Assembly (NCBI GenBank): GCA_039980455.1
Contig: JBDXCG010000004.1
Location: 682,001 to 746,000, forward strand
Length of the DNA stretch: 64,000 nt
Direction: 5' to 3'
Source of the DNA: CALINF01 sp039980455
GTDB taxonomy: Bacteria > Pseudomonadota > Gammaproteobacteria > Pseudomonadales > Halieaceae
Shown here in pieces: positions 35,222 to 42,918 of the stretch. The notes beneath the pieces were generated by a model. The model did no database searches and had not been told where the DNA came from. It was given only the letters and a program-made list of their open reading frames with translations. Position numbers and translations under genes: made by a program. Each line of letters starts with the position of its first letter. The first letter of the stretch is position 1.

Positions 35222-36264
35222 GCGCTTGCGTTGGGCGTATAGGGATTGCGCCCCGCCAGTACGGCCATGATCGCTGCTGCATTTTTGTACTGGCCTGTTA
35301 CAGCGCGACGCAATGCCAGTAGTGCGATGTTGGTATAGGTTCGGTACAGCGATTTCGGCTGAAATTTACGCATGTAAATCAGTCGGCTGCGTAACATATG
35401 AAAGTCTGATAGCGCGGACGCTGAACGCTTCCAGGCACTTGATCCTATCGATCCACCCTCTCGATGATAGAGGTGGGCGTCTTGTGCCACGCACAAGGCA
35501 AAGCGCTGGTTTGCTCTGGTGAACCAATCAATCTCCTCGTAATACAGGAAGTACTCTTCTGACATGAGACCAACCTCTGTCAGAAATTCGCGGGGAATCA
35601 ACATTGAGCAGCCGCTGAGATAGCTCATCTCCTGCTCGATAGCTCGCAAATCAAATGTATCGTGCTCGTGCAAATAGCGTCCTTGGGAGCAAGCGGCAGT
35701 GCCGTTCTTATGATTGAAGCGATTGCCGCCAATGGCTTGCAATATTTCTGGCTGATCGAAGAAGTGGATGATAGAACCGCACACAGCCGGGCGTGGTTCT
35801 GTTGCCGCGCGCGCGAGCATTTCTGTGAGGCAGTCTGGCTCAACCAGCGTGTCGTTGTTCAGAAGCCAGACATGGCTCATCTCTGGTTGGTTGAGTGCAA
35901 AACGCAGACCTACATTGTTGCCGGCTGCAAACCCCAGATTGCCACCGTTGTCGATGATCGTTAATGCTGCGCTGCACCGAGTATCTGGTGCTTCAGCTTT
36001 TTCTCGAGTTAGTCGCGCCACGGAGTGTGGCCCCTTTTTGCAATCGGTTAACTGAGCGAGCCGCTCATGTTCCGGTGCCTCTACCGTGTGGTCACCCTGC
36101 GCCCAGTTTAGAATTGTCTGTGAACTCCCGTCGGTTGAGTCGTTGTCGCAAACTACGACGCGAAAGCGAACACCGGTAGAGCCGAAAACCGACGTAAGGC
36201 ATGCAATCGTGTCCCGCCAACCGTTCCAGTTAAGAATAACGACATAAACGCATGATTCACGCAT
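35218..36264 (-). CDS. Family 2 glycosyltransferase (rhamnosyltransferase-like)
   Basis: A 348-residue cytoplasmic GT-A enzyme. YVVILNWNGWRDTIACLTSV and VVCDNDSTDGS form the nucleotide-sugar site, NNDTLVEPD is the metal-binding DxD equivalent, and SGCSMLIPREFL...LYYEEIDWFTRA matches the WcaA/RfbF-type rhamnosyltransferase group (EExDw motif). It would add a sugar to the lipid-linked repeat unit. Its start overlaps the GT26 gene by 8 bp and its stop overlaps the polymerase gene. Confidence 0.85.
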   Translation of the reverse strand: MRESCVYVVILNWNGWRDTIACLTSVFGSTGVRFRVVVCDNDSTDGSSQTILNWAQGDHTVEAPEHERLAQLTDCKKGPHSVARLTREKAEAPDTRCSAALTIIDNGGNLGFAAGNNVGLRFALNQPEMSHVWLLNNDTLVEPDCLTEMLARAATEPRPAVCGSIIHFFDQPEILQAIGGNRFNHKNGTAACSQGRYLHEHDTFDLRAIEQEMSYLSGCSMLIPREFLTEVGLMSEEYFLYYEEIDWFTRANQRFALCVAQDAHLYHREGGSIGSSAWKRSASALSDFHMLRSRLIYMRKFQPKSLYRTYTNIALLALRRAVTGQYKNAAAIMAVLAGRNPYTPNASA

Positions 36265-37840
36265 GATATTGCTCCGGTGCCGCGATGAGTTCCAGAAGCT
36301 GCCGATCGGTGATCAGGCAGGCAGACAAATCTTGTTCGGTTACTTTGAACATCTGCAGGATATTGCGACTGGCGCCGCAGATGCTGAGGCTTCCTCCGCT
36401 ACTTTTGGCCAGCTCTGCCATTTTGTGCAGTGCTGCCACGGCGGGACTATCGATAGACAGGGCGTTGCGCAAATCAATGACGCACTGACGGTTGCGGGCA
36501 CAATGCCGCAGGCTTTCTGCCAGCCCCACTTTTTCCAGTTCCGTGTTTCGAACCTGCCCGCCGAGGAAGATCAATGACGTTTCCCCTATGAGGTAGGTTT
36601 TGCATTGTAGCTGTGAGCTGGCAGCTGGATCTGAGATCGCATTCAGCGCACTGCTGTCATTGCTATCTTGTGAATCACCCAGAAGATCCAGAACGCGGCA
36701 GGCAGAGAGTTGCTTGCGCAGTCGTGGAGATAGTCCAAGCATGGTGAGTCGGCTGGAAGAGTGTCGCAATAAGTCAGACAAGGCAAAAAAGGCGTGATGA
36801 CCGGCGACTTCAATGTGTTGCACGGCGCTAAAGTCCAGCAGTCGATCGCAGCCGTCGTCTTCGTTTCCCGCTAGCGATGCGAGCAGTTGTTCGATGTAGT
36901 CTCTGGTGACTGCGCGCGGTAGTCGTAACATTTGCAGTGAGTTGTGGCGTGAAGACCATAGCTGCCGCCACTGCAGTGGTGGTGTCTTTGTTGCTGCCAG
37001 ATTTGGATAACGCAGGAGTTCCTGCGCTCGCACAGAAATCAGTGGCGCGCTCAATGCTGCGAGTTTAGCCAGACCCACGGCATAGCGTTTCCATAAGCGG
37101 CCTGGATCCTGCGTGATGCGAAACAGCCACTCCAGATTTAAGCTTTGCATCCACTGCGGCGCGCGCTTAACCGTGCCCGTAATGAACTCGAAAGTACCGC
37201 CTACTCCGATTGATACCGGCACCTGCAGTCGCTCCCGGTTGCGGTTGAACCACAGCTCCTGCTTGGGGTTGCCCAGCCCTACGAGTAGGATGTCGGCGCC
37301 AGAGCTATTGATGGTGGCCAGTAGCTCATCGTCGTCTGCAGCTGCGTTGTGTAGTGCATCACCAGAGGTGTGAATATAGGGCGCTGCTGTTCCCGCAATT
37401 TGCAATTCCGGGTTTGCGTTTTGCAAACACTTTCCCGCTTCTGCCGCGACGCCTTCGCCTCCACCCAACAGGAAAATAGATAGCTTGTTGCGCGCCGCCT
37501 CGCGCGCAATTTCGGGCGTCAGGTCGGAACCGGCAACCCGCTGTTGCAATGGTTTGCCCGTAATGCGGCTAAGCCAAATAATCGGGAAGCCATCGGCGGT
37601 AACCAGATCTGAGTGGCGTAATACATCCAAGAGCTCCGGGTGCCGCGGGCTCAGACTGCCTAGTCCCAATGCGTTTACCAGAAAGTCTACGTTGAGCGTA
37701 GACACAAGCCGAGCGCGCCCATCGCGTTGTTTAGCCATGGCAATAATGCGTTGTGTGGCAGATTGCAGGGTGAGATTGTCGACTGGAATACCCAGTGAGT
37801 TGCTGCAATCTCTTGCGGTGTAGTGTGTCGCTGTCGACAT
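36257..37840 (-). CDS. WecG/TagA/CpsF (GT26) glycosyltransferase fused to two STAS-like domains
   Basis: A 527-residue protein. Residues 10-265 form a GT26 enzyme: STLNVDFLVNA, ADGFPIIWLSRITG, LGGGEGVA, GLGNPKQELWFNRNR, GVGGTFEFITGTVKRAPQW and LEWLFRI. These add the second sugar (often an N-acetylmannosamine derivative) to the undecaprenyl carrier. The C-terminal half has two segments that look like STAS folds: LLDFSAVQHIEVAGHHAFFALSDLL (about 330-390) and CVIDLRNALSIDSPAVAALHKM (about 450-510). STAS domains bind nucleotides or partners and can be phosphorylated. GT26 enzymes usually end near residue 250, so this is an unusual fusion. Confidence 0.82.
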   Translation of the reverse strand: MSTATHYTARDCSNSLGIPVDNLTLQSATQRIIAMAKQRDGRARLVSTLNVDFLVNALGLGSLSPRHPELLDVLRHSDLVTADGFPIIWLSRITGKPLQQRVAGSDLTPEIAREAARNKLSIFLLGGGEGVAAEAGKCLQNANPELQIAGTAAPYIHTSGDALHNAAADDDELLATINSSGADILLVGLGNPKQELWFNRNRERLQVPVSIGVGGTFEFITGTVKRAPQWMQSLNLEWLFRITQDPGRLWKRYAVGLAKLAALSAPLISVRAQELLRYPNLAATKTPPLQWRQLWSSRHNSLQMLRLPRAVTRDYIEQLLASLAGNEDDGCDRLLDFSAVQHIEVAGHHAFFALSDLLRHSSSRLTMLGLSPRLRKQLSACRVLDLLGDSQDSNDSSALNAISDPAASSQLQCKTYLIGETSLIFLGGQVRNTELEKVGLAESLRHCARNRQCVIDLRNALSIDSPAVAALHKMAELAKSSGGSLSICGASRNILQMFKVTEQDLSACLITDRQLLELIAAPEQYHA

Positions 37841-37841
37841 G

Positions 37842-38789
37842 TTATGAGTCTCTCTCTTGGTTAGACGTTGGTGCAGTCAATGTGGCTGCTTGATACGCCT
37901 TAAGCGTTGTCAGCATAGACATCGCAAGGACCGTGCCAAGCACGGCGAAAACTGAAACTAACAACCCGGCAATCGCTGCCAATATCACGCGGGCCTTTCT
38001 GGACATATTGAAGCTTTTGTATGCACGCGCGGCGGGATCGATAATCTCTAGCGCATATTCCTCTCGAGCGTTGGCCAGCATGGCAATCGCTGTCTGGGCT
38101 TCTATCAGCCGATACAATGATTGCTGAATCTCTAGAACATCCGAGCGTCGTAGTTCAGAGTTCAGGTACTCAAGCTTGCTTTCAACTTCGCGTAGCGTTC
38201 TTGTGCGTATGTATTCGTTGAATGCGGTGATGTAGTCATTGGTCCAGTCTCGGGCTACCACGGCGTCAGGCCACTGCATGCCCACCGAAACAATATCCGT
38301 TAGTTCATCGTGTGTGATCGTGCGGACTTCGTCGCGAAAGCGGGTGAACGCCTGCCCGCGATCCGGCGTGAAGTCGCCTATCCAACTTTGTTCTTCTGCA
38401 TCCCAGTGCTGGCTATAGAAGTGCTGGTAGATGTCAGATCGCTCTATGAACTCCATGGTAAAGTCGCGCGACGTGAGCTTGGCTCGCATCACGGCATTGT
38501 AGTTGTCTCTGGTTTTACCCATCACAAAGCCGTGTTCAACAAGCGTTAGAACCTCTGAGGCGCGACGGTCATCTGGAGATACGCCGCCGGGGTCTTTGAT
38601 GTCTACTATTGCGACCTTGGCAATCGACTGGTACTGATAAGGTTTGTTGTAGGCGAGCACTGCGGCAATCAGAGCTGCAGCGACAGTGGTGCCAACCAGC
38701 CACCAGCGTTTCTGGATCAACGCGTTCAGGTAAGGCAGTAGATCAATGTGGTCGATCGCAGTGTTCGTTGAGGTTGATGATGAATTCAT
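37842..38789 (-). CDS. Wzz/GumC-type polysaccharide chain-length determinant without kinase domain
   Basis: The start at 38789 has AGGAGA upstream and gives 315 residues. An N-terminal transmembrane segment (WWLVGTTVAAALIAAVLAY) and a C-terminal one (VILAAIAGLLVSVFAVLGTVLAMSML) flank a mainly helical periplasmic domain (SKLEYLNSELRRSDVLEIQQSLYRLIEAQ). This is the polysaccharide co-polymerase topology. There is no Wzc tyrosine-kinase domain in it or in any neighbour. It works with the Wzy polymerase and the SLBB export protein encoded just upstream. Confidence 0.82.
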   Translation of the reverse strand: MNSSSTSTNTAIDHIDLLPYLNALIQKRWWLVGTTVAAALIAAVLAYNKPYQYQSIAKVAIVDIKDPGGVSPDDRRASEVLTLVEHGFVMGKTRDNYNAVMRAKLTSRDFTMEFIERSDIYQHFYSQHWDAEEQSWIGDFTPDRGQAFTRFRDEVRTITHDELTDIVSVGMQWPDAVVARDWTNDYITAFNEYIRTRTLREVESKLEYLNSELRRSDVLEIQQSLYRLIEAQTAIAMLANAREEYALEIIDPAARAYKSFNMSRKARVILAAIAGLLVSVFAVLGTVLAMSMLTTLKAYQAATLTAPTSNQERDS

Positions 38790-38805
38790 GACTATCTCCT
38801 GCGGC

Positions 38806-41772
38806 TTAAAGCACAATGCCAGCGAGAATCGCCGACTGAATCAGTGAGCTAACCCACGACTGGGCCTTCTCTGTGGTATTCATACGATCTACGTTTAGAG
38901 GAACGTATATTTTTGCGCCAGGCATAACCGTTTTGCGGGCGATTCGAGATGACGTTCTCGATCCTTTGTAATTGAGCACCTCGCCGTTAGCCTGAATAAC
39001 GTATGTGTCTTTGAGTCGACCCAGCACGGTGCTGCCACCGCTTAGCTCAACGTAGTCTTCGATGTTGCGATCGTTGGCGTACAGGTGTGAGGTGGGAACG
39101 TAGACCTGTCCGGAGACCTGTACATAATCAGGTCTGCTTGGCACGTTGAGCGCATCACCATCTTCCAGCACCAGGGCGTTTTGTGATTTGCATTTCAGTA
39201 CACGATCAAGATCAACCACCATGCGGCCATTGGCTTCTGCGCGTTCAAGCTGGCGAATAGCCTTGAGATAGTCCTGTTTGCCGGCCCACTCTGGCGCTGA
39301 CTTTTCTTCATTGTTAAATGAGTGCGACAGCGATAGCTCTATCATGAGGTCGTCGAGTTGATCGTGCAGCTCATCGATGGTCCCCTGCTGCATTTCACGT
39401 ACGGATTCCCGGGTAAAATACGCGCCGAATTGATATGCATCGGTAGTGAGGCCGCCAGCGCGATCGAGCACAGTGCACAGGCTCTCACCCCGGTTGATGG
39501 CATAGACGCCAGGTCTCGTGACTTCGCCAGAGAGTGTTACAACAGCTTGCTCCACCCAGCCCGCCTTTTCAGTGAACGTCAGTTGGTCCATTGGCTGTAA
39601 GGTGGGGTTCACGGATTCATTCGCGTACTGCTGCGCCAGTGGATTGTCCTGCGCCACTCCTGCGCTGCCGCGCGCCAGCTGAATCTGAAATTGGCACAGT
39701 GCTATCAGTTCGCCGCTGTCCAGGGGAATGTGCACGACTGTATTCGAGCCCCCGGCACTACCTTCGACGCGTGACAGCGAGGCACCTAGGCCATAGGCCT
39801 TTCGGCTTAATCCGCGGGCGGCACACAGCAAGTCACTGGCGCGCATGCCCGGTGCGAGTGGATAGTCACCACTGTGATTGACTTCGCCCAGCGCAGTAAC
39901 GATGGCTTCCTGTGCGCCGAAGTTGGATTGCATGCGCAACTTGTCGAGTTCGGGTTGTAGCAGTTCACTGCGGTTTTGCTGCTCGTCAAACAAATACAAG
40001 CGATCTCCAGGTGTAATAACAATGTTATAAGGCGAACTTGGGTCTGCCATTGCGCCGGCGGGATTGAATGAGTCAGCAGTGATGTCACCGCTAGGGTGCA
40101 AGGTTCTGATTCGAACGCCGTAGTTGAGCTCGGTACCGGGGGTGGTACCACCGGCTAATCGAATGACGTCGAGTAGGCGACTACCTTCCTGTAAAGGCAG
40201 TTTGCCGTTGAAGCGGCTTGCGCCCTGAAGTTCGACAGTGCTCGCAGGGCGAAATGTTGTCGCCTGAATCTCAAGCTCGCTGGTAATGTCTTGCAAGTCT
40301 TCTGCGCGCGCCGATGACAGGTCAAACACAATTACCTGGTCGCGCGGGCTAAGTGCGATATCGCGCTCCGAGCGCGGAGCCGACATCGCCTCCATCAAAT
40401 TTGCGTAGATCACTTCCGTACGAAGTGTGGCGCTCTGCTCGCGTTTTATCAGAACAAAATCAAGATCAGCGCCTGGGAGCAGGGCGTCGGCGTTGGGAAG
40501 TAATTCAGACAAGCGCATGCCTGAACGAAACTGATAGCCACCAGGACGCTTAACGTGGCCCGACAGCATCACGACATCCTCAAGCTCGTCCTCCAGCGGA
40601 AGTACGCGCAGGAAATCGCCATTGCGAATTGAGGTGGCCAGCGCCTCTTGCTGTCGGTCGCTTGTAGAACCCTGTGAAAAATCGATCAGCGTGCGCGTAC
40701 CTTTGTTTTGTATCCTCTCGATGTGGGAGTGTTCTAAAGAGGCGGTCGATAATAGCCCGCCAGCCATGGTTATCAGTTGTTGTACGGTCTCTCCACCCTT
40801 TAACTCGTAGATTGCAGGGCGTTGCACTTCTCCTCCCACATAGGCTATCGACCCTATTGAGGGTACGAAGATTGTGTCGGCGTGGCTGAGATAGATGTCC
40901 TCTTCGCTATGACCGCCAAGAAGTAGATCGTACAAATCTAACGTAGCGATTTTTTTGCCACCGCGAATAAGCTCGATGTTGCGTAGTGAACCTGTAGGTC
41001 GCACGCCGCCCGTGGTTAGAAGAGCGTCGATCAATGTCGAGAGCCCTCCGAGCTTATAGACGCCCGGAAACTTAACATCGCCTGCGAGGCGAATCTGGAT
41101 GGTACGCAGATTGCCCATGGTGACCACGACTTTTGCGCCAATAACGCGGCGTTCGAAACCGTCGGTTAACAGTTGTTCGGCTTCGTCGAAGGTGAGCCCC
41201 GAAATCTTTACCGGGCCGTACTCGGGCACGAGAATATTACCGTCGCGAGTAACCACCAGGCGGTATTCCACGTTACGCTTACCGTAGAGTTGTACAACGA
41301 TGCTGTCTCCAGGGCCTATCCGGTAGTTCTGTGGAACTGGAATCCCTTCTACCGGAGCGAACGTGGAAGGGGCGCTGCGGAATATGTCGTAGCCAAATTG
41401 GCTAAGCTCTTCCGCCAATACCTGACTCTGCTGTGTTTCTTCGAGAGAGAGTGGTCCCGTTTTCTCGTCAGCTCTGATTTCCAGGCGCGATGGCTCTTCT
41501 TCCAGCGGGAAACCCTGCGGCGCTTGCATGGCGGTGTCGGGCTCAATCAGCGCCTCATCCTGTCCGCTGGGAGCCGCTTTTACATAAGCGCGTTGCTGCG
41601 TGAGTTGTAGCGATTCAACGTACGGTAAAACCGCGTCCCGCGCCTGTGCCGAATGTGGCCACAGCGCTAGTCCCAGGAGTATCAAGCCTGCCGTGCAAAT
41701 TACGAGTCGGGCGGAAGCCGTGCATAATCCCAGAGCGGCTCGATGAGTTAAATGTCGTTGTCTGTATGGCAT
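38806..41772 (-). CDS. Outer-membrane polysaccharide export protein with multiple SLBB domains (Wza-like)
   Basis: The start at 41772 yields 988 residues; an in-frame start at 41817 lies upstream of the transcription start expected from the sigma-54 promoter at 41807-41822. After a signal-like hydrophobic segment (LVICTAGLILLGLALWPHSAQA) come the Poly_export block (PQNYRIGPGDSIVVQLYGKRNVEYRLVVTRDGNILVPEYGPV) and several SLBB domains (RIQIRLAGDVKFPGVYKLGG, IAYVGGEVQRPAIYELKGGE, VVMLSGHVKRPGGYQFRSG, VTLSGEVTRPGVYAINRGE, YVQVSGQVYVPTSHL). It is far longer than E. coli Wza (about 380 residues) and lacks an obvious lipobox, which fits the larger CapC/GfcE-type exporters. Confidence 0.88.
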   Translation of the reverse strand: MPYRQRHLTHRAALGLCTASARLVICTAGLILLGLALWPHSAQARDAVLPYVESLQLTQQRAYVKAAPSGQDEALIEPDTAMQAPQGFPLEEEPSRLEIRADEKTGPLSLEETQQSQVLAEELSQFGYDIFRSAPSTFAPVEGIPVPQNYRIGPGDSIVVQLYGKRNVEYRLVVTRDGNILVPEYGPVKISGLTFDEAEQLLTDGFERRVIGAKVVVTMGNLRTIQIRLAGDVKFPGVYKLGGLSTLIDALLTTGGVRPTGSLRNIELIRGGKKIATLDLYDLLLGGHSEEDIYLSHADTIFVPSIGSIAYVGGEVQRPAIYELKGGETVQQLITMAGGLLSTASLEHSHIERIQNKGTRTLIDFSQGSTSDRQQEALATSIRNGDFLRVLPLEDELEDVVMLSGHVKRPGGYQFRSGMRLSELLPNADALLPGADLDFVLIKREQSATLRTEVIYANLMEAMSAPRSERDIALSPRDQVIVFDLSSARAEDLQDITSELEIQATTFRPASTVELQGASRFNGKLPLQEGSRLLDVIRLAGGTTPGTELNYGVRIRTLHPSGDITADSFNPAGAMADPSSPYNIVITPGDRLYLFDEQQNRSELLQPELDKLRMQSNFGAQEAIVTALGEVNHSGDYPLAPGMRASDLLCAARGLSRKAYGLGASLSRVEGSAGGSNTVVHIPLDSGELIALCQFQIQLARGSAGVAQDNPLAQQYANESVNPTLQPMDQLTFTEKAGWVEQAVVTLSGEVTRPGVYAINRGESLCTVLDRAGGLTTDAYQFGAYFTRESVREMQQGTIDELHDQLDDLMIELSLSHSFNNEEKSAPEWAGKQDYLKAIRQLERAEANGRMVVDLDRVLKCKSQNALVLEDGDALNVPSRPDYVQVSGQVYVPTSHLYANDRNIEDYVELSGGSTVLGRLKDTYVIQANGEVLNYKGSRTSSRIARKTVMPGAKIYVPLNVDRMNTTEKAQSWVSSLIQSAILAGIVL

Positions 41773-41806
41773 GGTAAAGAGTCCAGTTTGTCTTACTGTG
41801 TGTAAG

Positions 41807-41822
41807 AGCAAAACCAATGCCA
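41807..41822 (-). promoter_or_regulatory. Sigma-54 promoter of the export operon
   Basis: On the minus strand TGGCAT-TGGTT-TTGCT differs at one base from the consensus TGGCAC-N5-TTGCW and keeps GG and GC at the required 10-bp spacing. Transcription would start near 41796, about 24 bp before the start codon at 41772. Three LuxO-box-like sites lie about 90-150 bp upstream. Confidence 0.8.
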
Positions 41823-41907
41823 GTTCGATATGTTTGTGGAATACTGATTAAAATCAATGGGATATGAATGTTTTGGTTGCAAGTGAGCTAGCTGAGGATA
41901 GCTTATT

Positions 41908-41920
41908 TCGCAAATTGCGA
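41908..41920. promoter_or_regulatory. LuxO-box-like palindrome, export operon site 1
   Basis: TCGCAAATTGCGA is a nearly perfect palindrome matching TYGCA-N3-TGCRA at all fixed positions. It is centred about 93 bp upstream of the -24 element. Confidence 0.72.
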
Positions 41921-41930
41921 GTGGCAGCCG

Positions 41931-41943
41931 TTGCAATATGCAA
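41931..41943. promoter_or_regulatory. LuxO-box-like palindrome, export operon site 2
   Basis: TTGCAATATGCAA matches both TYGCA-N3-TGCRA and the stricter TTGCA-N3-TGCAA form known for Vibrio LuxO. It is centred 23 bp from site 1. Confidence 0.78.
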
Positions 41944-41960
41944 CCGGCGTGATCTTCTTA

Positions 41961-41973
41961 TCGCATAATGCAA
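41961..41973. promoter_or_regulatory. LuxO-box-like palindrome, export operon site 3
   Basis: TCGCATAATGCAA matches all fixed positions. It is centred 30 bp from site 2 and only 16 bp beyond the stop codon of the sulfotransferase gene. Confidence 0.7.
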
Positions 41974-41988
41974 GGGTATTAGTTGGGC

Positions 41989-42918
41989 CTAAATGGCCGC
42001 TCGCTTCAAGTAGCGATCAACCCAGGGTGGAAGATCTATAGGCATGCCCATTAGCTTCTGCAGATCGCGGCTGAAGTGTGCTTCTAGTTTTTTGCGCAAC
42101 GGCTGCGACAGCGGCACTTCGTTGTTCTCAGACTTGCGCGTGTTCCATTGCTCGTACAGAAAGCGCAGTCTGCCCTGTCGAGCTGCCGGCACCTGCTGCC
42201 AAAGCCAAAATAGTGGGCCTATCGAGCGTAGTTTGGTGCGCAGCGCATGCGGAATGAGGTTATTGCTGCCGCCAGCGTGTACCTTTTTTCCGAGCGCCGC
42301 CGGCCGATAGCCGGGGCTCAACTCAAGGAATGCGAGAAGGCGATCGAGAGTGGCCTCGGGATGCTGCTCAAGATCCTCTGTATAAAGTACTAGCAGTTGA
42401 CCCTCATCGAAATAGCGCAAATAGTTCGATAGCACTCTGCCGTATTCACTCCAGCGAATGTAGAAGTCACTCTCTGACTCGTAGCCGTCCAAGTGTGAAG
42501 GCAGGGCAGGTACTTGGTCACAGTCGCTAGCCAACAGCTGCGTGATGGCATCTTCGAAAGTATTGTCTTCGGTCGCACGGCGTCGTCCCATCTGGTAGTG
42601 AGAGTAGGTGCGCTCCACCGGGTCGCGCAAAATGGCCACGAGCTTAGTATCCGGCATCAGGTTATACAGGCGTTGAGGCACGTAGGGGTCTGACATGTAC
42701 TGCGGTGTGGCTTTGCCCCACAGCTTGTCCTTGCTCTGGGCACCATAGTATTGATTAGAGAAAGCCTTCCAGTTTTCCGCGCTACAATCTTGCTCAGTAA
42801 AAAATGGCACTTCTTTTTCGAGTGGCATGGCAATGTCGCTGTGTTCACGCAGTAGTTCGAACAGGGCGGTTGTTGCGCATTTTTGTGCGCCGATAATGAC
42901 GAAGTCCAGGGGTTTCAT
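41989..42918 (-). CDS. PAPS-dependent sulfotransferase in the exopolysaccharide operon
   Basis: A 309-residue cytoplasmic enzyme with the 5'-phosphosulfate loop IIGAQKCATTALFELL near the N-terminus and the 3'-phosphate motif LRDPVERTYSHYQMG. LEKEVPFFTE and WGKATPQYM match NodH/heparan-type carbohydrate sulfotransferases. It would transfer sulfate from PAPS to a sugar, so the polymer made by this locus is probably sulfated. Its ATG overlaps the flippase stop codon. It is the last gene of the promoter-distal operon that starts at 46376. Confidence 0.88.
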   Translation of the reverse strand: MKPLDFVIIGAQKCATTALFELLREHSDIAMPLEKEVPFFTEQDCSAENWKAFSNQYYGAQSKDKLWGKATPQYMSDPYVPQRLYNLMPDTKLVAILRDPVERTYSHYQMGRRRATEDNTFEDAITQLLASDCDQVPALPSHLDGYESESDFYIRWSEYGRVLSNYLRYFDEGQLLVLYTEDLEQHPEATLDRLLAFLELSPGYRPAALGKKVHAGGSNNLIPHALRTKLRSIGPLFWLWQQVPAARQGRLRFLYEQWNTRKSENNEVPLSQPLRKKLEAHFSRDLQKLMGMPIDLPPWVDRYLKRAAI

